DNA of 64,000 bases from Solen grandis (lineage: Eukaryota; Mollusca; Bivalvia; Adapedonta; Solenidae): the NCBI GenBank assembly GCA_021229015.1, contig CM037777.1, positions 27,653,002 to 27,717,001 of the forward strand, written 5' to 3'. This document shows, piece after piece, positions 24,701-35,015 of the stretch. How positions within the stretch are numbered: the first letter of the stretch is position 1; every line of letters begins with the position of its first letter. Both the position numbers and the translations under genes were made by a program. A model generated the notes under the pieces. That model saw only the letters and a program-made list of their open reading frames with translations. It had not been told where the DNA came from and ran no database searches.

Positions 24701-24950
24701 GATTTTCGAGAAGAACCTGAGAGGTCTATGCATGTTTTTAATCATAAATGTCACAGTGACTGACACATGATTATATATGTTGCCCGTCTCGAGCTGCGTT
24801 CGCTATAAACAAAGCAGACGAATGATATTGACAAGGGCAAATAACCAATTTTGCAACGTCATTGAAATATGTTATTTTTACTGTAACATAAAATGTTTCT
24901 GTTAGAAAAATAATACATTACCATTACGTTTATCATGTAAAATTATTTGT

Positions 24951-25003
<53 letters not shown>

Positions 25004-28000
25004 GTAATGTCAAAGTAACCCTGGTATTTTTTTCTGTCACGCATTACCCAGAAGCCCTTTGTTTTGCGAGAGTTGTCTGTTCTTTTACCTTCTACACAGT
25101 TGAATTTATCGAGAGAGATAATCCATGCATGTACGATTTCTCCAGTGGTAAACATTCAAGATGGCGACTGACGAAAGTTTTCAAAGCGTTAGTATTTGAA
25201 CAAAAATTTACAACTACACGTTACCGTAGAGCTCGCCGAATGCCCGCCTCGATCTGCGCTCGCTATTATATAGATTATAGTGTTTTTATTGATAAAGATA
25301 TGGATAGTAAACATTAGAATTTTTAAATGTGAATATTTTGATACATATACATTATGTAAAAGGCTAATAAAAATTGAAAACCGTTATATTTGAATTACGA
25401 TATGAGCTCTTCGTGTGTGTGTGTGTGTGTGTGCGTGTGTGTGGAAGGGGGCACCAAACAGGGTCCTGTCCTCAAGTACCTGTTTTTAAATTAAAAAAAA
25501 TGAGAAAAAAAATGTTAAAACATGTTGTTTTAACATGTTAATTTAATTAATTTGGCATTAGTTGTATTCACGTATTTTATTTCGCAGGTAAAAGCGGTTG
25601 TTAGCATTAATGCTTATCCAGTTTTTCCAACACAGATGGCGGTCGATTCCGTAAAGTTCGGAGAACACCAATGGTACTTTTCATTTCGCTTTACTGCATC
25701 TGTGCACAAAGTGTTCAAGGTGAGCTGTTTTAACCGGTCACTGTCCGTCGTCAATAATTTCTTTAAACAACAGCTAGGCCAATATAGGAAATCCTAAAGG
25801 TAATGTCCTTTCAAAATTGTTCAAAGAATTGAATTCACGCAAAAAAAACCTGATTGATATGAGCATAGAAAGAAAAAAATCGCATGACAACTCTTCTTCT
25901 CCAAGTTCCAAAACACTGGCTCAGATGCTCCTTGGATAACGGCCTAAAATATTATTCAAATTCTTCCAATCCGTAAAACAATATCGCTGTTGCGGGTTGG
26001 ACCATTTTGATATGTGAACATATGTAGTACATTTCTTAACAAAACTGATCTTTTAGCGGGTCTAGGAATTCTTCCCGGATAAGGCATGTCATTCAAATAT
26101 TGTATTCTCTCTCGAACTTTCGCTATCTCGAATCCTCGCCAGCCTACTAAATTTGTGTGTACATGGTATTTATTAGTGACTCAAGCGCATGCGCAGCATG
26201 CAGTGATTCTGTCGCATTTTTTTTACAGCCAGTTTAACAAAATAATTTCAATATCGTCTCACACTCTTGAGACAAGCGGTGTATTCCGGGTATTCATCAT
26301 GTTCAGGAATAGTTATAATTGATTGTGCATTCCTGCAGTATGTGGACAAAGGCAAAATTATGTTTCAAAGCTGAAAACATTTATAATCTAAACTATCGCT
26401 TGTCACGAAAATTGTCAATAACTATTCAAGAGGTCTCCACTCTGTCGACCACGATTGCCCCAAAATTCGCGTGCATCTCATGGACAATAACAAACTCCTC
26501 ACAGTGATCTCCCTTGCAAGCAAAAAAATCTACAACTGTACGGGGTGGTAACTACTGCGTGGAGTTTGGGACAATAAGTGTACTGTGCTACAACTAATAG
26601 TGCAGTATACATACCGCTTACTGTTACTGCCCTAAGAAAACGTTCTTGTGCGTGAACCTGTCTCTATTTGATAAGAAAACTGAAATACACAGTTTGGAAC
26701 GAAAATTAAATTCAACTGCGTGATTTCCTATCAAAACGGTTTGAAATCATATTGCTAATTCAAATACTATTCAACATTTGTGACATTTTACATAATCATT
26801 AAAATATATCCTCTTGTGAAATTTAATTTATATATTTATTTGGCTCTAGACACTGCGAATCATACATCGAACGAGTGACTGGCATAACTTATTTCACTTT
26901 TTCATCTCTTGCTATAATCTCACCATTTACACACCTCCCTCTACATTACTCCTAGTCTTTCTTCTCTCTATTTAGTCGAATGTCACGTTTCGACACTGAA
27001 TGACTATTGCTTATGTTTGTGTATTTTTAGCATCTATTCATGCTGTATACCTTGTTTTTCATTTTATAATTTCTTAATTTCTCATTTATCTTTTATTTCC
27101 TTCTTTTTTAAGAAAATATTTAGAAACTCGTTTGAGGTAAATCAAGAAAAAAAATGATGACTTTTTTTTGGCATATACACTATAGTAAAATGTCCAAATT
27201 GAAAGTCCATATACACACAAGAATGGGAGGAAGAGTGGTAGAAAATGAAAGAAAAAATAGAAATAGCTTATGAAAAAAAATGGGTTGAACTTGATATTGA
27301 ATTTATTTACCACTCACAAAGGCACACACACACAAAAAAAGAGTGAGAAGAAAAGAGTTTCCTTCTAAGCGGTGATCGAAGGGTAAAGAGTGAGTGTAAT
27401 AGTTTCACTTTCACGAGCACCACTTTTCCATGCAAGGCTGTCATAGATAAGTGTTATTCTTAGTGACAAAAACCAAAGGACTATCGTTAAATGAATTCTT
27501 TATTCTTTCACTGTTTCAGATACTTTACCTTCTATGAAAAACTTAGACCCATTTCTCAGCGAATAAAAAAGTTAATACTCAAACCTAACAAATAATGATC
27601 AAATAAACCCTATAACTTTGACAGGCCCAATGCTGCTTTAGTGTACAAAACTGACGAGGGTGTAGTGCTCAAAGATGCCTTCCGCATGGAAAACCCATAT
27701 CTGATACCGGTAAGTAACATAATCCAATTTATATTCTGACAGTTATCAATGCATTTAACCCTTTCCCTCATAGAGGAAACCATGAAAAGACCTATGCGAA
27801 CCACATAAAACCAGATCAGCCTGCGAGTAACTCGCAGGCTGATCAGGTTTTATGCTGTTCGCTGCTCCTCAGTGGTCTGGAAATGAGGACTTTATAATTA
27901 AATTTGGTAAGGTTTAACTGTGGTTTTCTGCAGATCAGGCTTTATGTGGTACCTATTGAATGCGTCAAAATGAGTCTATATGAGGGAAAGGGTTAAAAAG

Positions 28001-31000
28001 GAAATCATACGCGTGGTCTCTTCACGTGCAGTCTGGTCATTCTGCGTAACGAAGTAAAGTAACCACACAATATTCTTCAAAAAAAGTGACCCCTTTCCAT
28101 AAAATACTGACCCCCGTCAAAAGATAATGACCCCTTCGATGATATCTATAAAATAATGACATCTATTTAATCGATCACAAACTATAAACCCATGTAAATG
28201 TTATTATTTCTGCTTCTCGATGTTATTGTCTATACATGTTGTTGTTATTGTTGTTTCTGATGTCGGAGCAGTTGTAGTTTTACAAATTTCATGACACTGC
28301 TGAATCGGCTGCTGAAGGCAGCCGAGTCTAATATTGTTTTTGGCTTGCAGCCACGGCCACAAGCCATTATATTATTGCATTTTGTGATTCCCTTATCGTC
28401 GTTCTCGTAACTTTTCGGACATGTTGCCCACATGGCTTTAGCCGAGCTTATCCGTTTGTGTACACGTCATAATTCGAGGGCTTGGTGTAAAACTATTGTA
28501 CCTACATTTAAATAAAGAATCAATTACAATAGTTTTGCACTAAGCTGTCGATATGCGGGTTAAAATAAATTGTGGGAAGGAACAAACAACCAGTCAGAAA
28601 CACAACCAATCTATAAATAGAGACTGTGACGTCATTAGGTTGCACTAGTCACTAAACTAGACCGTAGGATTCACAAAAAAACCCTGCGAATTGTGCTTTC
28701 GCGCTTACAGACCTGCGTAGTAAAAGCAGTTTATGAATATGACCAAAGGTTAGTAATATGAGCATGCCTAGATTGTAGTATAATTAAGTCTGACATGTAT
28801 TGTGGACATAAACCGTTTAAAATTTTTAAAATTATTATTAACTTATGATTTTCACGTCGGATATATAACGGTTCAATACCTAGTTCTTTGTATAAACATG
28901 ATCTCGACGAATTTCGCCTCAGGCCTCGCGGCTTCAATACGAATACTCTCTAATAAATCGGACTCTTGTTGTGAACAGTTACACCAACAGAATCAGCACA
29001 TTCTAGAACGGAACGAATAAAGGATAATACATTCTTAGTAAGGAATTTCTGTCTGCTGTGTATTTAATCATTCTAAGGTTATATAATCGACAGCAAGATT
29101 TTGCATAAATATTCTCAATGTGGGAAGACCAAGTTGCATTTGACTGAAAAGTTAAACAAAGGCGAGTATGAGATAGTACTTCCTCAACAGGTGTATTTGA
29201 AAAATAAATAGGAGGGTGGTAGTTCTGTTTCCTAGTAAACGGAAGAGTTTTTGATTTTAATTAACTAAAGGTAACTGCCCATTGTTCGCTCCAGTTGTGT
29301 ATTATTTTAAGTCATTTGATAATGACGATGCAGATATTTCTTCACAGTCTTTATCTATAACTACGAATAGAGATGTATCATCTGCGAAAAGTCTAATTTC
29401 ATTATATAAGTCATCAACAATGTCAGTTTGGCCCCAGCAATTAGGAGACGGTGCTAATTAACAACTTACCAGTTACCCACCCCTATGACGTCACTTACCT
29501 GGGGGGAGGGTAGCGCGAACATAGCAGTCGGTAATTAATTAGCATGCGATATCCGGGGCACCAAATCAGTCATTCAGAACGAAATGGATATTTTTTTTAT
29601 TTATTTTTTGTACTTTTTTTTTTTTTTTTGAAATGGGCAAATGCGCGAATTTAGCACCGCGCGAAAGGGTCTTTAGAGAGGGTAGCGCGAAATTAAGACT
29701 GCGTGAAAATAACTGATACTACAGTATTCGTAATTGATCATTTACTTCGCTTTCTGTAACAGTATTTTTTTCTATTCTGTGATTGGTGGGATCTTAAATA
29801 ACTGTTGATATAGGTTTATCATGGAGATTTGAAACTGAGAAAAAATAATTGTTGAAGGCATCTGCTTCATCGGTTGGATGTATTCAAATCTGACCTTTGT
29901 TTTGATGGGAGGTTTACTTTGGTTTGATATATTTAAGTTCGCAATAGATTTAGCAATACTCTACCATTTGCTGGAAGGTATTGTTTTATCTGCCATCTGA
30001 GAACAAAGCTTTGACTTATAGGATTCTTTGAATATGCGAATTAGGTGTATTACTTCATTTCTCAAACGGCGAAATACTTCCCAGGGATGTGGATTGTTTG
30101 AATGTTTAGCTTTTCTATGAGAACGATTTCGCTGGCGCATTTTTAAGCGTAGTTCATTATTCATAAATGGTTTGTAATTTGGTCGTATCATTATAGTTTT
30201 GGTGGGAATATTACGAGAAGCACAAGTTTCAATAAAATTCATAATGTTATTATTGTTAAAAATATCCGATTCCCAATTTGTAGAGGATAAACCTGAATTT
30301 AATTTATTAAAATCAGCTTGATTATAATTCCTTATAATCCTTTTAAAGGGTTTTTGTTTAAAACATGAAATTTTAAAATACAAACTAATTACACAATTGG
30401 TGCTACAAATTGGTTTTTAAACTTCAACGTGGTTGATAAGAGAACTATTGTTCGTGACATACAAATCTATACATGTTCCAGCATTAGTCGTAAAATTTGT
30501 CAATTCATTGACTACCTTAACTATATTTATTCTATGTAATAACTGTTTGAAAATTCTCGAAGAATTTGCATTCATGTTGATAATAAAATCACCAATCAAA
30601 ATGATATTATTTTCTGCTGCTTTTGTTAAGTTTTCATAGACACGAGTTAGAAGGTCTGCATTTGCGTTAGGGGGTCGATTGAAGACATCGATTAAAATTT
30701 TACCAGTTGGAGAAAAAATATCAGCCCATAATAATTCTAGTTGCAGTTAGACGGCTGCTGCAGCTAATGGTAGTATTACATATATAGTGTTAAAAGGGTA
30801 ATCATCATTATCATCATCATAACTAACAATTTCATCATCATCAAAAATTATCAATTCATAACCATCAATCATCATCATAACTATCAACATCACTCGTAAC
30901 ACCATCATCATCATCATCGGCATCATCCTAATCATTACCATATTCATATATAAGTAGGCGAGAGTTGTGAGTTATGTCATGTATATCTAAACCACAGTAG

Positions 31001-34000
31001 CAAGAATAGTACAATCATCAACGTCGTCATTTAGAAACCGTTGTCGTAAATGTATCGTTTTCAGATAAGTATTTGTTTTCTCAAAATGTTATTACATTGC
31101 AAGAAATACATTTCACTGGGATGATAAATTAACAATAACTAAAAAGCGTGTTAAATCACTTTATTCATGTTACTTATCCGTTTCAGAGCAATCTCTCTGT
31201 TGCCCAGCCATAACTTTACCCATAATCATTAGAGCGGTTCACAACAGTCATTAAAACCGGTCTTGACACATTCAAACACAGGGGCTCAAAAATAACAAAA
31301 AGTTGCATGGTACAACTTTGAGCCCCTGTGATCAGCAATCGACTGATAGTTCTTGTAATCAAGCGTTAAAGTCACTGTTCTCATTAAACTCCATATTTGA
31401 TAAAATTACATTAAACCTTTCAGAAAAAAAACTAAACTATTTGATGCTCTTGTATCTCCTATTTTAAATTATTCATCAGAAGTTTGGGGATTCCATACTG
31501 CAGCAGACATTGAGAATATTCATCTTAAATTTTTAAAACAAATATTAGGTGTTCATAACAGAACTTGTAACACAGCAGTATATGGAGAGTTTGCGAGATT
31601 CCCTTTATATGTAATAAGAAAAATTAGAATAATCAAATACTGGGACAGGATTAATAATAAACCGAATTCACTAATGTACAAACTAATGTATTTAACAAAT
31701 ATTAATGGTGCATATATTAATGCATGGTCAAATAATGTTAGATGTTTATTGTCTGATTTAGGATACAAAGATCAATTTATACAAAAATGATATGCAGAGG
31801 TTAATAATCATACACGCCTTGATACATATAAATTGTTTAAGACAACATTTCATCAAGAGAATTACTTAAATTAAATAAATAATAGAAAATATATATTTGC
31901 ATTGGCACGATTTAGATGTTCAGCTCATAAACTTGCTATTGAAGAAGGCAGATATAGAAATCAACAAAGAGATGCTAGGATATGTAATAAATGTAACATG
32001 GGTTTTATTGAAAATGAATATCATTTTTTATTAATATGTCCTTACTATACAGAATTAAGAAATAAATATATACCTCGTTATTATAGAACATGGCCTAATA
32101 TTAACAAGTTTAAGGCTTTAATGGAAACATCATCAAAGAAGAAAATCGTTAATTTAGCTATATATTTGTATTGTGCTTTTCAAAAGAGATATTCATTGAA
32201 TGTTTAATGCATATTTTAAATCTATATATATACTTATTATATTATACATATATGAATATAAATACTATATGTATTGTTTCAGCTTGAATTCGTGGTAGGA
32301 ATATCAATGTACATTTATATAATTTATTAAATAGTATATTCTATACAGTTAATATATTTAGATGTAATATATACAGAAATGCCATTGTTTTCTTTTTTGC
32401 ATGCTTTTCACGCATATCTGCATGTTCTTTTGATGTTTTGTTATTTGGCGATGGACATGTATTTGTTTATGCCAATAAAATATACTTGACTTGACTTGTA
32501 CACGGCTTTGATTTTTAACAAAACCATTTATTATTAAAAGACAATTATTGGCCTGAACAGTTCCGTTTGTAATTAAGCACTTGCAAGCATATGCCAAGAA
32601 TTTCAAACTTTCCGGTAAGTCCATTCGACGGTACTTGGTATTATACCAGGAACAAGACTCAAACAAAACAGTTGATGCTTAAGCAAAATATGCTTTGGAT
32701 AGACTGGCTGATAATAAACTGTGCAAGCCTTCCTTTTAAAGGGAAATTTTATTTGAAATATCTTATGTTACTGCGGTTCTACAAAAACAACGTTTCTGTT
32801 TAAAAAAATAAATAAATAAAAGCTAAAACCAAAAGAAAGAAAAAAAACACTGACGTAGACATTGTATAGCATGTTGTCAATAAGAAATATCATGAAAATA
32901 CACTACTAGTAAATTAAAATGAAAACTTAAAACAATCAATTTTCTGTAAAACTTAAGTTCTTTTTGACGGTCCCAGGTTTGTAAAACGCAGGATCTGTAC
33001 CTAAATACTGGATCATCCGGCACGGTCGTGATTAAATAATATGATATTTATGATTGTTACATGTTTCGGTAGCTATTTTAAGCTTAGGTCTACTTAAACG
33101 TATTTAGTGTTGATGAATTAATGTGTTCTGCTCATTAGGATATATAACCATTGTAACAGTTGTGCCCTTGATACGTATGTATCTGGTGTATATAGGTCCT
33201 TGCTTATATTATGCAAAACAGCTGAAACGCTTGGTTTAAAATCATAGCTATTTCATGTTTATCCTGCCCACAGTCTCTCAGTGCCTTGTGCGCTTTGATT
33301 AAATATCTAGAGACTGTATGACTATTTGTTCACAAGTTCCTTACTCAATGGCACAAAACAACAAGTCTTTATGTCATTACAGGTTTGGCAACATGGTGCT
33401 AAAATACTCCTGATATCAGGTGGGGATGATCTTCAAATTTATCCAGGGTTTCATCATTGGACTGTACAAAACTGGCCGTCAGAGTACAAGAGTAACATTC
33501 AGAGCTTCTTCTATCCCGGGGCCGGTCACATCATCGAGTTTCCTTATATGCCTTTCATACGGAGAACGAAACCGGGACGGTCTAGAATGCTTACGATGGA
33601 CTTTGTTCCAGAGGCATTCTTAGGTGAATAAGGCAAAGTCGATCTTACATTACAAAACGATGACTTACACATTTGTATTCTAAATTACAATAAATACACA
33701 GATTCAACTGCAATATACTCTATATTGCCATACGAACTGCAATGTAGAAATAAATAATGATGTATTATGGATTGAGTCTTAAAAACATGCCCCTGTGACC
33801 GAGTGGGTAAAGTCGCTGACTGAACATCACTTCGTCCCTAGAATTTCGGCAGGGTCTCTCAGAATTTTCAGACAGCTTGCCATAGGTCGATTATTCTACC
33901 CGGATGCCTCTGTGCAACCGCGTTCTTCCTTCACCTATAATTTGCTGGACGTTACTTATGACTGAAATATTGTCATGGCAACGGTTGACTCCCAACACAA

Positions 34001-34776
34001 CAATAACAACACAACATACTGAACTATCTTACTCTCAAAAGTACAGTGCAATACTTTTCTGCAAAGACGAAGCAATTGTACAGTTTATATATTAGTTAAA
34101 ACGTTAGCTGCAACTAAAACGACCTGGTCGATCATTTATTAGCAGAATGTCAGATTCTAGCCATCAACGTAAGAACAGGGAACATGAAAAATTTTCACAT
34201 TTACGAGGAACCTGTGGGAACTGTCCACTGAAATCCGATTTTAACGTATATACATGTACCGCATACTAGACACGGTGGTGATATTTCCATACTACTACTA
34301 GACACGGTGGTGATATTTCCATACTACTACTACTAGACACGGTGGTGATATTTCCATACGACTGATTATTTTTTCCATGCCGTTTTTGTTCTGTGTTGTA
34401 TTAATTGGAGCTTTTTAACTTGATGACCCCCCACCCTCAAAGAAAAAAGACCATCGGCGCTTCAAGGAACAAAACGCGGCTTTTTTTAAAAATAAATTGT
34501 GAAATTGCAAGAGAATAAAATAACCCACGCACCTCATGTAGCTATATTTGAACAACACAATTGTAATTATCATTATTAATTCAGAATATGTTGTGTACTT
34601 TTGGTAGGAGTGACTACTTTCTTTTTTCTGGCTTGACTTGAAGTTGTTTGTGCATTCCTGTTTCAGACGAGTACCTGATGATCGGGGGTTACACTCAACA
34701 ACATACGCATGCAGAAGAAGACGCATGGCAGCGGATTCTACACTTCTTGGCCATGTCCTTAGGACGTTTACAATAG
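14807..34776 (+). CDS. Acyl-CoA thioesterase / BAAT-family enzyme (8 coding exons, 446 aa)
   Basis: Join of 14807-15095, 19844-20089, 20676-20845, 21565-21678, 25588-25673, 27625-27709, 33383-33623 and 34667-34776. Every junction is GT-AG, phases agree, and the sum is 1341 bp. The product has the acyl-CoA thioester hydrolase/BAAT N-terminal beta domain (residues ~25-145, including PMGLFWSMEP) and a C-terminal alpha/beta hydrolase domain. Nucleophile elbow GLSLGG places Ser258; D345 or D346 in SGGDD and H379 in GAGHIIE complete the triad. Ser rather than Cys at the nucleophile favours acyl-CoA hydrolysis over bile-acid or amino-acid conjugation, by analogy with vertebrate ACOTs and BAAT. The N-terminus (MIRRVSVLQNCLNRPRR) is Arg-rich and acid-free, suggesting mitochondrial import; the C-terminus GRLQ is not a peroxisomal SKL type. 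Length fits the family (about 420-480). It looks intact. Confidence 0.9.
16209..16250. repeat. Perfect 12 bp hairpin in intron 1
   Basis: atcagggtctct at 16209-16220 pairs exactly with agagaccctgat at 16239-16250 across an 18 base AT-rich loop. It could be a tiny foldback element or chance; no family is recognised. Confidence 0.5.
17215..18150. repeat. Inverted-ended element with ~165 bp tandem array
   Basis: Begins with gagccccgctaagagcgggg and atacgcccg and ends with ccgcccttcgggcgtata, so the ends are inverse of each other. The core has four units beginning agtatgacatgtgacc at about 17418, 17583, 17762 and 17919 (spacing 165, 179, 157). It is followed by gacagacggacggacg. The organisation parallels the arrays at 11.6 and 44.5 kb although the monomer differs. 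Confidence 0.75.
18280..18427. mobile_element. Small foldback (MITE-like) element
   Basis: atataggtttcggtca at 18280-18295 is inverted as tgaccgaaacctgcatat at 18410-18427. A second, inner pair (gaaagcttga and tcaagctttc) lets nearly the whole 150 bp fold into a long hairpin. No coding capacity. Confidence 0.6.
18820..19150. repeat. Tandem array of ~166 bp units
   Basis: Two units plus a partial third, aligned on aaacttggtctct (about 18844 and 19010). The next unit is recognisable by its aagagttatgtc phrase near 19130. It is a third monomer type with the same period as the neighbouring arrays. Confidence 0.6.
19676..19790 (+). repeat. Dispersed repeat, diverged copy
   Basis: Shares gagactgggtgt...gtgtggcagcactatat...gtagac phrasing with 44094-44205. 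Probably one dispersed, SINE-tail-like family; divergence is high. Confidence 0.35.
19844..20089 (+). CDS. Thioesterase exon 2
   Basis: Acceptor ttgtccag|gcaagg completes Gly97 from exon 1 (G+GC). It encodes the conserved GKEPMGLFWSMEP end of the N-terminal domain and the start of the hydrolase domain (TGTVFIPE). The donor is gaag|gtactt, phase 1. Confidence 0.9.
20676..20845 (+). CDS. Thioesterase exon 3
   Basis: Acceptor tctatcaag|ga and donor ttcaag|gtaagt, phase 0. Encodes QGPFPAVMDTYGVLVALTEA and the LLASHGYVTFAMSY strand, matching the oxyanion-side core of the hydrolase fold. Confidence 0.9.
21565..21678 (+). CDS. Thioesterase exon 4 with catalytic Ser258
   Basis: Acceptor cacacacag|gcg and donor cctgag|gtttg, phase 0, 38 codons. 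Carries the nucleophile elbow GLLGLSLGGW. Confidence 0.92.
21701..21742. repeat. (AT)n microsatellite
   Basis: About 21 uninterrupted units, 22 bases past the exon 4 donor. Confidence 0.95.
22229..22960. mobile_element. MITE with inverted arrays of an ACGAG/CTCGT motif, TA target
   Basis: The outer ends cggtggcaaagaggtgaca (22231 on) and tgtcacctctatgtcaccg (to 22959) are inverted repeats flanked by TA on both sides. Immediately inside, both arms contain many head-to-tail and inverted copies of a word near tcgagggaacgagataataa (22268-22412 and 22750-22920). The two arms are complementary, with ~330 bp of unique sequence between. It has no coding capacity. The TA flanks suggest mobilisation by a Tc1/mariner-like transposase; that is inference. 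Confidence 0.75.
24460..24485. repeat. (GA)n microsatellite
   Basis: Thirteen AG units; a shorter one recurs near 24614. Confidence 0.9.
24954..25000. repeat. (AT)n microsatellite
   Basis: About 23 uninterrupted AT units in intron 4. Confidence 0.95.
25413..25442. repeat. (GT)n microsatellite
   Basis: GT tract with one C interruption, 145 bp upstream of exon 5. Confidence 0.9.
25588..25673 (+). CDS. Thioesterase exon 5
   Basis: Acceptor atttcgcag|gta. Encodes VKAVVSINAYPVFP to the first two bases of Trp302. Two donors are possible: aatg|gtactt (25673) and caag|gtgagc (25719). The second puts exon 6 into a frame with an early TGA, whereas the first completes Trp302 and keeps exon 6 open and family-like, so the first was chosen. 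Confidence 0.82.
27625..27709 (+). CDS. Thioesterase exon 6
   Basis: Acceptor tttgacag|gccc and donor ataccg|gtaagt, phase 0. Encodes residues 303-330, PNAALVYKTDEGVVLKDAFR to IP, the segment before the catalytic Asp strand. A minus-strand ORF over the same bases is a shadow. Confidence 0.85.
27755..27996. mobile_element. piggyBac-type MITE, clean copy 1
   Basis: TTAA at 27755-27758 and 27993-27996 flank inverted ends ccctttccctcata and tatgagggaaaggg. The middle has a strong palindrome (cagcctgcgagt / actcgcaggctg). TTAA duplication and CCC/CCY termini are the hallmarks of piggyBac-superfamily elements. Nearly identical to 48832-49071. Non-coding, so mobilised in trans. Confidence 0.85.
28740..30760 (-). 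mobile_element. Decayed Jockey/CR1-like LINE fragment
   Basis: Read on the minus strand from 30.75 kb downward. An endonuclease C-terminal part contains a GDFIINMNA motif and an IDLYVTNN motif (30745-30419). A linker and the start of reverse transcriptase follow (30383-29961, then 29960-29740 with a stop). Then comes a break, then RT motif FADD (about 29370), and finally the C-terminal LGIEPLYIRRENHKL region (28937-28731). Frames are broken by several stops, and the central RT fingers and palm motif A are missing where another sequence (29437-29735) sits. Dead copy, antisense to the host gene. Confidence 0.75.
29437..29735. mobile_element. ~300 bp block replacing the LINE reverse transcriptase core
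   Basis: GC-rich relative to its surroundings, with an internal inverted pair (gctaattaa near 29452, ttaattagc near 29533), one TGACGTCA (29486-29493) and four GCGCGAA words (29513, 29643, 29659, 29685). It interrupts the LINE exactly where the central RT motifs should be. Probably a non-autonomous insertion accompanied by deletion; the family is not recognised. Confidence 0.45.
30770..30950. repeat. Imperfect (ATC)n simple repeat
   Basis: Mixed atc/atca tracts over ~180 bp; the Met/Asp-rich minus-strand ORF here is its translation. Confidence 0.85.
31277..31330. repeat. Perfect 14 bp hairpin with nested stem
   Basis: cacaggggctcaaa (31277-31290) pairs exactly with tttgagcccctgtg (31317-31330). 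An inner agttg/caact stem lies in the loop. The family is not recognised. Confidence 0.55.
31390..32500 (+). mobile_element. 3' end of a second LINE, decayed
   Basis: The plus strand encodes, in pieces separated by stops, a C-terminal RT-associated region (SEVWGFHTAADIENIHLKFL, then ILGVHNRT) and a Cys/His knuckle-like CNKCNMGFIENEYHFLLICP at about 31986-32045, ending at 32205-32207. A 3' untranslated part follows, ending ataaaatatacttgacttga, a (TTGAC)n tail near 32480-32496. It differs from both other LINEs in the window. 5'-truncated. Confidence 0.75.
33383..33623 (+). CDS. Thioesterase exon 7 with catalytic Asp and His379
   Basis: Acceptor cattacag|gttt and donor ttag|gtgaat, phase 1. 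Encodes KILLISGGDDLQ, then YPGAGHIIEFPYMP, the two remaining triad motifs. The ORF's own stop 4 bases past the donor is intronic. Confidence 0.92.
33788..33995 (+). mobile_element. tRNA-derived SINE, diverged copy
   Basis: Same family as 46949-47210: starts cctgtgaccgagtgggtaaa (box A tgaccgagtgg at 33796-33806) and shares ggtcgattattctacccggatgcctctgtgc and the tgactgaaata...gtt end. Box B is lost. Inserted in intron 7. Confidence 0.7.
34259..34362. repeat. Three-copy ~33 bp minisatellite
   Basis: Three units of tagacacggtggtgatattt separated by a growing (act)n spacer (two, then three, then four units). Intron 7. Confidence 0.9.
34667..34776 (+). CDS. Thioesterase exon 8, C-terminus
   Basis: Acceptor ctgtttcag|ac completes Asp411 and continues to EYLMIGGYTQQHTHAEEDAW and a TAG at 34774-34776. 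The GGxxxxHxxAxEDAW pattern is the usual end of the family, confirming the join. Confidence 0.92.
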
Positions 34777-35009
34777 CTACCTCTGTCTTATTATTATTGT
34801 TAAAATCCTGTTCTTTATTGTAAGTACGCCTTTAAGGATAGATATAGACATCAAAATGTAACATCTGAATTTCATTTTTTTTTTCAACATAAGTTATCTC
34901 TTGAAATGTTGTATACATATTGATTTGTAATATTTTCGTTTATTATTTCATGTTCCTACTGTCATGATTATTGTGATATGACGATGTACTTTTTATGTAC
35001 AAGGTATAT

Positions 35010-35015
35010 AATAAA
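35010..35015 (+). promoter_or_regulatory. Candidate polyadenylation signal of the thioesterase gene
   Basis: AATAAA 234 bp after the stop codon, followed by a GT-containing stretch. It is the first canonical signal downstream. Confidence 0.5.

Larger units (their letters stand above)
21679..25587. other. Thioesterase intron 4
   Basis: 3.9 kb with a long (AT)n tract, a 730 bp MITE with arrayed ends at 22229-22960, and further (GA)n, (AT)n and (GT)n microsatellites. No coding exon seen. Confidence 0.8.
27710..33382. other. Thioesterase intron 6
   Basis: 5.7 kb, the repeat-richest intron: a piggyBac-type MITE, a minus-strand LINE fragment with an inserted block, a CAT-rich simple repeat, a hairpin and a plus-strand LINE 3' end. 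Confidence 0.8.

Noticed and set aside
25588..25797. Extended reading of thioesterase exon 5 to the ORF stop or to the 25719 donor
   Set aside because: Leads to a stop in exon 6 or departs from family-like sequence; the 25673 donor keeps the frame.
30747..30947. Met/Asp-rich minus-strand ORF
   Set aside because: Direct translation of an ATC-type simple repeat.
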